The position numbers were made by a program, and so were the translations under genes. Shown here in pieces: positions 1 to 11,300 of a stretch of DNA of 64,000 nucleotides. The DNA comes from Flavobacterium paronense (GTDB taxonomy: Bacteria; Bacteroidota; Bacteroidia; Flavobacteriales; Flavobacteriaceae), in NCBI RefSeq assembly GCF_030409795.1, contig NZ_JAUFQN010000019.1:434001-498000 (forward strand), in the 5' to 3' direction. Position 1 is the stretch's first letter. The number at the start of each line of letters is the position of its first letter. Under the pieces are notes generated by a model that was not told where the DNA came from, did no database searches, and worked only from the letters and a program-made list of their open reading frames with translations.

Positions 1-2
1 TA

Positions 3-617
3 AGCGGTAGCATTCACACGGCAGAAATGTTCTCAAGCGGCATTAGTGGCTATTCTCATTATAAATTTGGAAACGTAAATAAGAAATTATTTTATTGGCT
101 AGCCATTCCGGGAGTTTTGGGTGCGATTTCTGGGGCCTCGTTATTAATTTATTTAGGAAACAAATATCAAACTATTACCTATGCTTTATTATCTATTTAT
201 ACAATGAGTATTGGTATTCGATTGATAATTATTGCTTACAGAAAAGTAAACAAAAAACAAAAGGTAAATCATACTGGAAGTTTGGGTTTTGCCGGAGGTT
301 TTTTTGACGCTTTTGCTGGCGGTGGTTGGGGACCAATAGTAACTTCGACATTATTGGCGAAAGGTAGAAAATCGAGTTATGTGGTAGGTACAGTTAGTTT
401 AGCCGAATTTTTTGTAACATTAGCTGCTGCAATTACTTTTTTTAGTTCACTTGGTATAAGTCATTGGTATATAATTCTCGGTTTGATTCTCGGAGGAAGT
501 ATTGCTGCTCCATTTGCCGCAAAATTAGCTGGTAAATTGCCACAAAAGAAAGCGTTACTTTGTGTAGCTTTTTTGGTTATTGTTTTCAGTTTAAGAATTT
601 TGGTTAAAATAATATAA
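3..617 (+). CDS. TSUP (TauE/SafE) family membrane permease, 5' end outside window
   Basis: This is an inner-membrane permease of the TSUP family, whose members move sulfite, sulfonates or related anions. The reading frame is open from base 3 (Ser-Gly-Ser-Ile-His-Thr-Ala-Glu) before the first ATG at 27, so the true start is probably left of the window. Both family half-motifs are visible: SSGISGYSHYKFGN near the start and GGFFDAFAGGGWGPI in the middle, each next to hydrophobic helices. About six membrane segments remain. It sits 1 nt upstream of an OsmC gene and a MetZ-like gene, which suggests a role in sulfur supply. The substrate cannot be read from the sequence. Confidence 0.88.
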   Translation, partial: SGSIHTAEMFSSGISGYSHYKFGNVNKKLFYWLAIPGVLGAISGASLLIYLGNKYQTITYALLSIYTMSIGIRLIIIAYRKVNKKQKVNHTGSLGFAGGFFDAFAGGGWGPIVTSTLLAKGRKSSYVVGTVSLAEFFVTLAAAITFFSSLGISHWYIILGLILGGSIAAPFAAKLAGKLPQKKALLCVAFLVIVFSLRILVKII

Positions 618-618
618 T

Positions 619-1044
619 ATGAAAATTAAATTAAAGCGCTTAAATGAAGATTTTCATTTTCAAGCAATAAATGAACGCGGTCATCAAATAGAAATTGATA
701 GCCGGAAAGAATTTGGAGGTAGCGATTTGGCGCCAAGTCCAATGGAATTGTTACTAATGGCTGTGGCTGGTTGTTCGGCAATTGATATAATTTCTATTTT
801 GAAAAAACAAAAGCAGCAAATCGAATTTTTTCAAACAGAAGTTGATGGTACCAGAGTAAAAGTAGGAGACGCAACTCCTTTCAAAGAAATCAATCTTACC
901 ATTTTTTTAGAAGGAAAAATTGAACCAAGCAAAGCACTAAAGGCGGCCCAACTATCCTTTGAAAAATACTGTTCGGTTGCCAAAACACTTGAACCAACTG
1001 CAAACATTACATATAAAGTTATTTTAAACAACATCGAACTATGA
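619..1044 (+). CDS. OsmC/Ohr family peroxiredoxin-like protein
   Basis: A 141-aa cytoplasmic protein of the OsmC family, which reduces organic hydroperoxides or handles reactive sulfur through two cysteines. The two conserved cysteines are visible at Cys52 (AGCSAID) and Cys118 (KYCSVAKTL), and the length is normal for short OsmC proteins. The gene starts 1 nt after the TSUP permease stop and its last 4 nt overlap the ATG of the MetZ-like gene, so the three are very likely co-transcribed. That context favours a role in sulfur metabolism over general stress defence, but this is inference. Confidence 0.88.
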   Translation: MKIKLKRLNEDFHFQAINERGHQIEIDSRKEFGGSDLAPSPMELLLMAVAGCSAIDIISILKKQKQQIEFFQTEVDGTRVKVGDATPFKEINLTIFLEGKIEPSKALKAAQLSFEKYCSVAKTLEPTANITYKVILNNIEL

Positions 1045-2216
1045 AATTTGACGAACATTTCGAAACCAAAGCCATAAGAACGCAAATCGAAAGAACACAA
1101 TATCTTGAGCATTCCGTTCCTTTATACCTTACTTCAAGTTTTATTTTTGAAGATGCTGAAGATATGCGAGCCTCTTTTGCTGAGGAAAAAGACAGAAATA
1201 TTTACAGCCGATTTAGCAATCCGAACACTTCAGAATTTGTAGAAAAAATATGCGTTATGGAAGGTGCTGAAGATGGCTTTGCCTTTGCAACCGGAATGGC
1301 TGCAGTTTATTCAACATTTGCGGCTTTACTAAATGCTGACGACCATATCCTTTCTGCAAGTAGTGTTTTTGGTTCTACGCACACGTTGTTTACTAAATAT
1401 TTTCCAAAATGGAATATAACGACTTCCTATTTTGATATCAATAAACCTGAAACAATTGAAAATTATATTCAGCCAAATACAAAAATCATTTATGCCGAAT
1501 CGCCAACAAATCCTGCAGTTGATATTATTGATTTGGAAGTCTTAAGTGCCATTGCCAAAAAGCACAATCTTATTTTGATAATTGACAATTGTTTTGCAAC
1601 ACCTTATCTTCAAAACCCAATACAATTTGGAGCCGATTTAGTGATACATTCTGCCACAAAATTAATAGACGGACAAGGAAGAGTTATGGGTGGTGTTGTA
1701 GTTGGAAAACAAGAATTAATTAGAGAAATTTACTTATTCTCAAGAAATACAGGTCCGGCATTATCGCCTTTCAATGCCTGGGTACTTTCAAAAAGTTTAG
1801 AAACGCTTGCTGTTCGACTTGATAAACATTGTGAAAACGCACTAAAAGTTGCTGAATTTTTAGAATCAAATACCAATGTAAAGTTGGTTAAATATCCTTT
1901 TCTAAAATCGCATCCCCAATATGAAATTGCAAAAAAGCAAATGAGGTTAGGCGGAAATATTGTTGCTTTTGAAGTAAAAGGCGGAATTGAAGCCGGAAGG
2001 TCTTTCTTAAATAAAATAAAATTATGTTCACTTTCAGCTAATCTCGGAGATACGAGAACTATTGTTACTCATCCTGCTTCAACAACACATAGCAAACTAA
2101 CAGTAGAAGAACGATTGGCGGTTAGTATTACTGATGGATTGGTAAGAGTATCGGTTGGTTTAGAAACGGTTTCCAATATTATTGCCGATTTACAACAAGC
2201 TTTAGAAAAATCATAA
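1041..2216 (+). CDS. metZ: PLP-dependent trans-sulfuration enzyme, probably O-succinyl/acetylhomoserine sulfhydrylase
   Basis: A 391-aa fold-type I PLP enzyme of the Cys/Met metabolism family. The PLP lysine is Lys207 in HSATKLIDGQGR. The IDGQGR continuation is typical of MetZ-type homocysteine synthases, which join activated homoserine with sulfide. Other family marks are YSRFSNPN for the phosphate/substrate site, the ATGMAA loop and the IIDNCFATP segment with the PLP-binding aspartate. The start codon overlaps the stop of the OsmC gene. Cystathionine gamma-synthase or methionine gamma-lyase are alternatives within the same family, but the sulfur-gene context and the IDGQGR motif favour MetZ. 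Confidence 0.85.
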   Translation: MKFDEHFETKAIRTQIERTQYLEHSVPLYLTSSFIFEDAEDMRASFAEEKDRNIYSRFSNPNTSEFVEKICVMEGAEDGFAFATGMAAVYSTFAALLNADDHILSASSVFGSTHTLFTKYFPKWNITTSYFDINKPETIENYIQPNTKIIYAESPTNPAVDIIDLEVLSAIAKKHNLILIIDNCFATPYLQNPIQFGADLVIHSATKLIDGQGRVMGGVVVGKQELIREIYLFSRNTGPALSPFNAWVLSKSLETLAVRLDKHCENALKVAEFLESNTNVKLVKYPFLKSHPQYEIAKKQMRLGGNIVAFEVKGGIEAGRSFLNKIKLCSLSANLGDTRTIVTHPASTTHSKLTVEERLAVSITDGLVRVSVGLETVSNIIADLQQALEKS

Positions 2217-2404
2217 AAAAAGGCACAGTCTTGTCAAAACATTTTAATGCCTTTGGTAATTTTCTGTATTTATTTTCAAATGCTTAAGCTTCTTTTCTTT
2301 GAAAAAAACTTCATTTTTAGGACGTTTAAAAATTATGTAAGTTTTCGATTATTCCCTATATTTGCTCAATTCACATGCTAAATCTACTGCATTAATTATA
2401 AAAC

Positions 2405-3994
2405 ATGAAATATCTTGCTGACATTACCAAGTATTTCCATCTCTTACTATTATTGGTACTCTTCTGCAATAATATCAATGCGCAAGCTATTTTAAATAAA
2501 TACTATTTATCAGACGATGTCGAAAAATTAATCAATTCTAATCCAGATCAGGCACTTAAAATTGCACAATATTTGTTGGGAAAAACCAACACTTCAAATA
2601 CAGATAAAGCACAAATTAATTTTTTAATTTCTCAGGCATACACAGCAAAAGGAGATTATAGTAGTGCTTTAAATTTTTTGTATGAAGAGAAAAATTATAA
2701 AATCTATTTATCCGAAGAGCAAATTATAAATATAGAGGTGGCAAAAATTGCGCTCTTAAGGGATTTAAGCCTTGACAAACAGTCAAAGAAAATATTGGAA
2801 CAACTTGAGGGAAGTTTCAAAGCGATTTCGGATAACAAGTTGAAATCCTATTTGCAAGTATTGATTGCCATTGAAAAAAGTAGATTTTTTCTGAAAGGAA
2901 AAAATGGGTATGAAGGAATACAACTACTTGAAAAACAAAATTCCTCAGTAAATAAAATTGCCAAAGATTTCAGAGATATAGTGCAAAATTATAGGATCGC
3001 CTTAGGACAATTGTATTTAGAACAGCATGATTTAAATCAAGCAAAAAGGCAATTTGAACTTACACTCAACAAACTTAATAAACAAAATGAAGAAAATGTT
3101 TATGCGAAGATTACTGTGTTGCATGGTTTAGCCAGTATTTGTTTTCTAAATAAAGATTACAGACAAGCATTATCATTATCAAATGAAGCGATGAGTTATG
3201 CCGAGCAACTGGGTAATATTTCATCGCAAATAAAATTATTTCAATTGCAGAGCGAGAGTTACTTGGCTATAAATGATGTGGCAAATTATAAACGGATTAA
3301 TTCTAATTTTTTTGAGCTACAAAGCGAAGCAGAAGGAAAAGAACAAGAAGCTATAAATACAAGTTACAACCTTATTTCAGAAGAATATGCAAATGATTAC
3401 ACCATTGATAAAGTCAGATATATCAATATACTATATGTAGTTTCCGGGGTATTTTTACTTGTTCTATTGATAATTATTTTTTTCTGGCAAAAGATAATAG
3501 CGCGCAAAAGGAGGTTAGTTGAAGTTATAAATTATATAGAAATTACCAGAAGTAATCTCAAAAATAGTTTTAGTATCTCAGACAAAAAGAACGAACCCAA
3601 AAAAAACAGCATATTAAAAGAGACAGAAGAACAGATATTAAGTAAATTAAAACGATTTGAAAACTCAAAGCGGTTTATCAATAAAGATATTTCTTTAGCC
3701 GTTTTAGCGGGTCAATTGGATTCAAACACAAAATACCTTTCGGAAATTATAAATACACATTACAACGTAAATTTTAATACTTACATAAATAAATTACGGG
3801 TCAATTATATCATCGAAAAGTTAAAAACTGACCCTAATTACATTAATTATAAAATTAGTTATTTGGCTGAAAATTGTGGCTTTTCATCTCACAGCAGTTT
3901 CGCCACTGTTTTTAAAACTATTACGGGCATATCGCCTGTAAAATTTATTGAGCTGTTGAATCAAGAGAAAGAAAATAATCTTTTAGAATTATGA
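2405..3994 (+). CDS. TPR membrane protein with cytoplasmic AraC-type DNA-binding domain
   Basis: A 529-aa one-protein signalling regulator of a type common in Bacteroidota. It has an N-terminal signal or anchor segment (LLLLLVLFCNN), then TPR-like helices over roughly residues 35-310. A transmembrane helix follows at about 339-361 (ILYVVSGVFLLVLLIIIFFW). An AraC-family double helix-turn-helix occupies about residues 420-525, with the signature region GFSSHSSFATVFKTITGISP. The layout implies that the TPR part senses something in the periplasm while the C-terminus binds DNA. It overlaps the next gene by 4 nt and lies upstream of the giant adhesin operon, a plausible but untested target. A TA-N2-TTTG box at 2357-2364 may be its promoter. 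Confidence 0.88.
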   Translation: MKYLADITKYFHLLLLLVLFCNNINAQAILNKYYLSDDVEKLINSNPDQALKIAQYLLGKTNTSNTDKAQINFLISQAYTAKGDYSSALNFLYEEKNYKIYLSEEQIINIEVAKIALLRDLSLDKQSKKILEQLEGSFKAISDNKLKSYLQVLIAIEKSRFFLKGKNGYEGIQLLEKQNSSVNKIAKDFRDIVQNYRIALGQLYLEQHDLNQAKRQFELTLNKLNKQNEENVYAKITVLHGLASICFLNKDYRQALSLSNEAMSYAEQLGNISSQIKLFQLQSESYLAINDVANYKRINSNFFELQSEAEGKEQEAINTSYNLISEEYANDYTIDKVRYINILYVVSGVFLLVLLIIIFFWQKIIARKRRLVEVINYIEITRSNLKNSFSISDKKNEPKKNSILKETEEQILSKLKRFENSKRFINKDISLAVLAGQLDSNTKYLSEIINTHYNVNFNTYINKLRVNYIIEKLKTDPNYINYKISYLAENCGFSSHSSFATVFKTITGISPVKFIELLNQEKENNLLEL

Positions 3995-5151
3995 GTAGCA
4001 ACAAAAACAAATATTGTTTGTTTGTAGTAGTTATTGGCTTCTTAACAACCAATTCAGCTTACGCTCAAAACTATAAAAAGCTTGATAGTATTCTTAAGAC
4101 TGCCAATAATGAAATCTACAGTAACCCAGATAACGTAATCAAAATTGGAGAAAAAGTTGTAAAGCAAGCTGAAAATAATGTTGACTATAAAATAAAAGGG
4201 TATAAACTGATTTCAGATGGCTACTCAGCTAAGAGAAATTATGAAAAATCATTGGAATATTTAATAAAATCTTCCCAACTATTAAATCTCTCGAAGGATA
4301 AGTTACTTAAGATTAATATTATTAATAAAACCGGAATCCAATACCATCAGTTAAAGGTTTATGACAAAGCGATTCAATATTTAGATCAGGCTGAAGAACT
4401 AATTGCAGAATATCCATACAAGGATTCTGTTCACACAGAATTAGGTAAAAATTATCTTGTACGAGGTTTCATTTATAAAGAAAAACTTAGCTGTGCTATA
4501 GCTATAACCTATTTAGACAGAGGTATTGTTGAGCTAATGAAAGTAAAAGATGTCGCCAATTCTTCATCTAAGATTAGCATTGCTGTCTACAACAAAGGGA
4601 ATTGTTATTTGTTGATGAAGAATAATAAATTGGCTCTTGAGAATTTTAAAAAAGCAGCTACAATTGCTAGAGAAATAAATGCTAAAAGTCTCGAAGCTTT
4701 TGCCTTAAAAGGTTCTGCAAAAGTCTTATTTCTTGAAGGAAATTATAAGGAAGCTTTAGAGGCGTTAAATAAAGCTTTATCTCTTTCTGTAGGAGTAAAT
4801 GATTTGATTTTAAACCAAGAGATTTATAGAGGATTAGCTGAGAATTACTTGGCGCTGAGTCAATGGAGTCAATTTGAAATTTATCAATTAAAATTTTTAG
4901 AAACACAGAAGCTAATTAAAGACACTGAACGTACATCAGTAAGCGAATCTCTTGGCGTAAAAGAAGCTGAACTTAAAGCAAAAAAAATAGAATTGTCTAA
5001 TAAATTTTATTATTTATTACTGATTTTAATCTTAATTTTAATCTTAATTGTTTTGTTTTTCTATGTGCTTGTCAAAAGAAAAACAAATGAAATTAAAATA
5101 ATAAAAGACAAGATTTACCTTTTGCAAAACCAAAAAGTTAAAGAGTTATAA
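3991..5151 (+). CDS. TPR membrane protein lacking a DNA-binding domain
   Basis: A 386-aa protein with a signal peptide (LTTNSAYAQN), five or so TPR-like units and one transmembrane helix near residues 338-362. A basic, charged tail of only about 25 residues follows. Its layout matches the upstream TPR regulator, but it ends where the helix-turn-helix domain would begin. It overlaps that gene by 4 nt (ATGA), so translation is probably coupled. It may act as a partner or antagonist of the upstream regulator, or be a paralogue that lost its output domain. No frameshifted HTH remnant was seen in the roughly 230 bp downstream. Confidence 0.82.
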   Translation: MSSNKNKYCLFVVVIGFLTTNSAYAQNYKKLDSILKTANNEIYSNPDNVIKIGEKVVKQAENNVDYKIKGYKLISDGYSAKRNYEKSLEYLIKSSQLLNLSKDKLLKINIINKTGIQYHQLKVYDKAIQYLDQAEELIAEYPYKDSVHTELGKNYLVRGFIYKEKLSCAIAITYLDRGIVELMKVKDVANSSSKISIAVYNKGNCYLLMKNNKLALENFKKAATIAREINAKSLEAFALKGSAKVLFLEGNYKEALEALNKALSLSVGVNDLILNQEIYRGLAENYLALSQWSQFEIYQLKFLETQKLIKDTERTSVSESLGVKEAELKAKKIELSNKFYYLLLILILILILIVLFFYVLVKRKTNEIKIIKDKIYLLQNQKVKEL

Positions 5152-5166
5152 GCTACTCTTTTTTTT
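5140..5166 (+). terminator. Rho-independent terminator overlapping the TPR gene stop
   Basis: A 7-bp stem (AAAGAGT at 5140-5146, ACTCTTT at 5155-5161) runs into a T-run to 5166. The stem begins inside the last codons of the TPR gene. The stem is short, so confidence is moderate. Confidence 0.55.
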
Positions 5167-5382
5167 AAATTCGTTACAAATTTCGCATTTAGACTTTATA
5201 AATGCAGTAAATTGAAAAGTAAAACCATTCCTCTTCGTTGGTTGTTTTTGTAAATTAGTTTTATAAAATAATAATTAGCAATAATTAAGTAATTTGAAAC
5301 TGAAAATCAACAAGTTAAAAATTTGATTTATATTTAATTTTTAATAAAATCAATCAACACTACCAACTAAATAAATAATAAA

Positions 5383-8300
5383 ATGCAGAAAAATTATCTC
5401 TCTTTTAAAACTACATTGTCCAAAACTAAGAATGGTATTTTTCAAAAAAAAACTGATTATTATTGGGCTTGCACCAAAATAATCCTTCCCCATTTTTATC
5501 TTCTTTTACTTCTATTCGTTAGCAATTTAGGTTACAGTCAACTTGCTTTAGAATCATTTGACTCTGGTATACCGGGGACATGGGCTGTAAACAGTAATTT
5601 GGCAACAGCACCGGCAAACAACTGGATAGCAACCCCAAATGGTGGTTATTTAGGAAGTGGAGGAGCTCTTGTAAATCCGTCACTAAATAACACTCAGGGA
5701 ATTACAGCTGAGTATTATTTGATTAGTCCTCAATTCCTTACGCCATCCAATGGAGAGATTCGTTTTTTTACCAAACAAGGAAGTTTTTTAAATAGAGGAG
5801 CTACCTATCAAATTAGAATTTCAACAGCCAATCAACCTGATATTAGTAGTTTTAATGTTGTTTTGCAATCTTGGACAGAAGCGCAACTCAATGCCTCTGC
5901 CACTGTTTATGAAGAAAAAGTAGTTCCAATACCATCTATACCTGCAGGAATCCCTGTATATATTGCCTTTGTAGCAGTTACCAATCAAACAGGAACTGCT
6001 GCAACTATAGGAGATACTTGGTTTGTAGATAGAGCAAGAGTTATCTCAAGTTGTTCTCCAGTTACTGGAATTACCTCAGTATCATCAACGAATAGTGTTG
6101 TCATAAACTGGGCACACCCAACAGCTACAAATTTTGGAATCGAAGTAGTTGCTGCCGGTGCAGGACATGGACCAACGGGAACACCAGTTACCGGAACCAC
6201 ATATACAGCAAACGGATTGACTCCAAATACGACCTACGATGTTTATATTATAACAAATTGTGACGGAACTACATCAAGTACATGGGCCGGACCGTTTTCT
6301 ATAACCACAACATTGGTCGGAATGACATGTGCAAACCCTATTGTAATTCCCACTACGGTTCCCATAACACCTTTTGTTTATTCTAATAATTTAAGTGTCT
6401 TTAATGATACTATGACCTACACAGAATACTCAAGTTTGGGAAACAGCTGTTTGCCTCCCGGAACAACCCAAAATTATTTAAGTGGCGATCACGCTTTCTT
6501 CAACTATACACCAACAACTGATGGATTGATTAATATCACACAGGCAATTAATGTTAGTGGAGGTGCCGGAAATTGTTACAACTCTTTAACTGGGGTATTT
6601 ATTTATGACAGTTGTGCGGGTGTAGGAACATCAGCCGCATGTTTGGGAGCAACAACAACAGATTCGGATACACCAAGTACCATTTTTAATGTTTTTGTTC
6701 AGGCAGGTCATAGTTATACAATTGTAGTTTCATCACCTTTTCAACATGATACTCCGGGAGCGGGAATCTGTTTTACTTTAACGGTCAGCGGTTCAAGTTG
6801 CCCGGCACCATCCGGAATTACGTATCAGCATCTAACACAAAACGGTGCTGAATTTTCATGGAATAACATTGGCAATTTTGTTAGCGAATGGCAATATGTA
6901 GCTGTACCAGCAAATTTAGGAGCACCAACTGGTTCGGAAACACTTACAACAACACTTACAAATCTTAATAATTTAGTAACTGGACTTTTACCAAACACAG
7001 CCTACAATTTTTATGTGCGCTCTGTTTGTAGCAGTACACCTGGAGAATGGTCAGCCCCTTTGGCTTTTACAACTCAATGTACAGTTTTTACATTGCCTTA
7101 TTATACCGGATTTACTCATGGAGGAGAATGTTGGACAGCTTTGAATTTAAATAATGATGCTTCAAGTTTTAATTTTGGACCAAATTGGGAATCAGAACCT
7201 TGTGCCAGATTACGTACAGGAGAAGCAGCTAACTTTACCAATGATATATTAGTGTCACCAAAATTGCAATTTGATGGCACTCAAAAAAGATTGCGATTCA
7301 AGTATCAGGTTTATGGGAATTGGGGTCCAGCTTCAAATCCAACACCTGGTCCAGGATCTTTTGAAATTAAACTTTCAACAACTGGGGTTGGAGAGCAAGA
7401 TTTTACAACAACAGTACTTCCTCTGGCATCCTATACTACAGGTTATGATTTTATTGAAAAGATTGTTGTTCTTCCGGCAGGTATTATAGGCGATGTTAAT
7501 ATTGCTTGGATATTGCCAAACGGAGCTACTCAAACTGGTATTCAGTTTTATATAGATGATGTTTATGTTGAAGATTTGCCGGCCTGTTCTGAGCCAAGTT
7601 ATCCTGTTGTTACAGCTGGCTCTATAACAAATACGTCGCTTGAATTATCTTGGATAAGTGGTTTCAACAATACACAATGGCAAATAGTAGCTCAACCTCA
7701 AGGCACTGGAACACCAACAACGAGCGGTATTCTTGTAAGTACAAACCCTTATACTTTGACTGGATTAATGCCGTCAACAAGATATGAAATTTATATCCGA
7801 GCTTATTGCAGTGCTACCGAACAAAGTACTTGGGCAGGACCAATTAATGTTAATACAGTTTGTGATCCGCAACCTACTCCGTATTACGAAAGTTTAGATG
7901 ATGCTGATCCAAACACAAAGAAATTCTGTTGGTCCAAAAACAATCAAAATGGGGACACTACCGAATGGTTTATTAATACCAATGATGCTACTATTTCTCA
8001 GGCACCATCGTTTTTTACACCTTTCGGTGGATTTGATGATTGGTTAATCAGTGGGCCGGTTAATGCCGTTGGTAACAAAAGACTACGTTTTAACTATAGA
8101 GTGTCGATAGGTATTTTTGCTCCATCCCCAAGAGGAAATTTGGAAATCTTATTATCAACTACTCCAGATTTTAGTACTTACACTACTTTAATTCCGTCAC
8201 ACGATTTTACTAATACTGCCTTTCAGGAAGACTCGGTATTATTTACTGGAGCAGGAACTGTTTATGTAGCTTTCAGAGTGCCGCCAACAATGACTGATCC

Positions 8301-11300
8301 TTCCAATTCGGGAATAATTATGATTAATGATATAACTATTGATGATGCGCCTGCTTGCCCTGATCCATCCCATTTAGGTTTAACATCTATTACATCAACA
8401 TCAGCTGACTTAAATTGGATTGTAGGTAATACAGAAACACAATGGCAGATTGTTGTTCAGCCTGCAGGTTCAGGAATTCCAGCAGGTTCGGGTACAATTG
8501 TCAATACAACACCTACATACAATGCAACAGGATTAACGCCGGATACAGCTTATGAATATTATGTCAGAGCAGTTTGTACTTCAGAAAATAGCAACTGGGT
8601 TGGTCCTTTTACTTTCAGAACAACATGTAATCCAATCTCCACCCCATTTCTTGAAACATTTGATACAACCTCTACTACAGAAACGTGTTGGAAAATTATT
8701 AACGGAAATGCTATTGCCTATGATTGGGATCTTAATGAAAGTGTCAATCCTATTTTTGGTAATCAAATGGCCTCTATATTCTCTGGGTCGAATGGTGACA
8801 ATGACGATTGGTTAATTACACCAACCTTATCGGCTCATGCGGGTCAAAGATTACGTTTTTATTATAAAGTTTACGATAGTGAGTTTCATGAAGATTTAAA
8901 AATAAAACTTTCTACAAACGGAACAACTGTAAATCAATTTTCGACTCTTTTATACCAAAATAGTCTAACTACAACTACTAATGCAATTGGAACAGTAGAA
9001 GGGTCAAACACTATAACCGTAGCTTCTGCAGAAGACATTAGGGTTGGTGATGTACTCTATATGCCTGGTTTCCCATTTCCTTACCAGACAAGAGTTACCA
9101 ATATAACAGGAACAGTAATTACACTTTCAAATGCTGCCACACTAACCCTAACAGGAGAGCAAAGTGTAGAACTTACCCATGAAGTGATTAATAATGAAGA
9201 GGTAAAAGAAATGGTTATTAACCTAACATCAGTTACATCAGCAACAAACATTAATATCGGGTTTTACATTCCGCGATTCCTCCCAAATCCATGGGGTTAC
9301 AGAAGTCAATTCCTTTTTGTTGATAATGTAATTGTGGAAGATATTCCGTTATGTCCATCGGTAATCAATGTAACGACGAATAACATTGTCGATACTACTG
9401 CCGATATTAATTGGGAAACAACTGGTTCTGAAACTTCATGGGAAATTTCGGTTCAGCCTTTTGGAACACCAGCTCCAATTGGAGCAACATTACCAGCTTA
9501 TCTTCATACTACAACGGCTCATCCTTATACGGTAACGGGATTAACACCTGCAACTCAGTATCAATATTATGTAAGAGCAATATGTAGCAGTACATCGCAA
9601 AGCGAATGGATTGGTCCATTTGAATTTACAACCCGTTGTGACTTTGCTAATGTTTGTCAATATACAATATCGGTAACAAATGGAAATACAGGACAGGTAA
9701 CCAACAATGTTAGTGTCAAACAAAATGGAGTTGAAGTTCAAGCATTAGAATTTCCGGGTTTTGGTCAGCCAACAACTATTGATTATACGATATTTTTATG
9801 TAGTGGTGTCGAATTTAACTTGTATTGGAATGGACTTGGAAGCGGAGTTCAATACTCAGAAGCACAAATAACTATTAAAGACGAATCTAATACAGTGATT
9901 TGGACAAGTCCATTAGGATTAGGAACTGTAAACACTAATATTTATACTGGATTTGCAAGTTGTGGTACAATTACATGTCCGCAGCCAACCAATTTAGCTG
10001 TTAGCAATCAAGGTTTATTGACTTGGACACCTGGTGCTACAGAAACACAATGGGAAGTCTTTATACAACCACTAGGCAATGGAACATTACCACAATCAGG
10101 GCATATTGTAAATACAGCATCATATACACCAATAACAACTGATTTTGTAGATGCTACCGCTGGTACTTATGAATATTTTGTTCGTGCTATTTGTGGTACT
10201 TCAAATAACAGTTATTGGTCAGGGCCAAAAGTATTTGTTAGAAATGATGAACCAACTACTTCAGTACGTTTGCAAGTGAACACTGCGGAAGTTTGCCAAT
10301 CATCTGGTATTGATGCTTCTTTTATTGGTGCTACAGCTTCTTCGGTTCCAACGTCATGTCCTGGAATTAATGGCGGAGATATTTGGTATGATTTTATTGC
10401 AACTTCCAAAATTCATTATATAGAATTAAGTGATTTTACGCCAGGAAGTTATTATGATTCTTCTTTTGAAGGGCCATGGCCAAAAATCATAATGTCATTG
10501 TATGAAGTCCAAACGGATGGTTCACTGGTAGAAAAAGGATGTAGTGAAAATAATTCGATGACAACAATGTATTCTTCGGAGTTGGTAGTAGGTTACAGCT
10601 ATAAAATCAGATTGAAATTAAACAGTACTATACCTTCTGATAAAAAATTCCATATCTGTATAACTACACCAAATGATTTATGCGAAGTAAATGCTTTTAA
10701 TTATAGTTTTGAGAAATTGCCTATGCAGGATGTTGGAGGTATCTCGACTATCTTGGATGCATTGGTAATTCCGGGCTGGAGAGTGAACACTGACTGGGGA
10801 ACTATGTTCTTCCTCGATTCATCCAATTTAGTAGGTGGCGATCCCTATTCGGGTGGACAATATGTTCAATTAGTTCAGGATGGAGAAGAGGTTTGGAATC
10901 CGAGTGATCCAAATATTAAAGGATTATACAAAGATTTTGACACTTCCGAAATCACAAAAATGGATTATAGTTTTGCCAGCGCAACTAGAACAACTACAGG
11001 AACCACACTAAAACTTTTTGCAGGACCGCCATCCGGACCATTTACAGTGGTTGCTCAGCATACAGCTAATAGTACAACATGGCAGTTAGTTGAAGGAACT
11101 TATACGATACCAACAGGACAAACTAATACACGCTTTATTTTCCGAGTAGAAGGAAATGCTATCGGACACCTTTTAGATGCAGCTAATTTCAAAGCTAATG
11201 TTGAAATCAATATAGCTACTCCTAATACAACTTTAGACTGCGCAACGACTTCTATGAATTTTGATGCTAATGGTGTTGGTCAATGGGTTGCAGAGGCAGG

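Noticed and set aside
2217..2260. Terminator after the MetZ-like gene (AAAGGCA and TGCCTTT arms)
   Set aside because: The loop is over 20 nt, the stem is seven bases and there is no T-run.
10212..10409. Opposite-strand frames within the giant adhesin genes
   Set aside because: They are shadows of long repeat-coding frames with no family motif, leader or spacing support.
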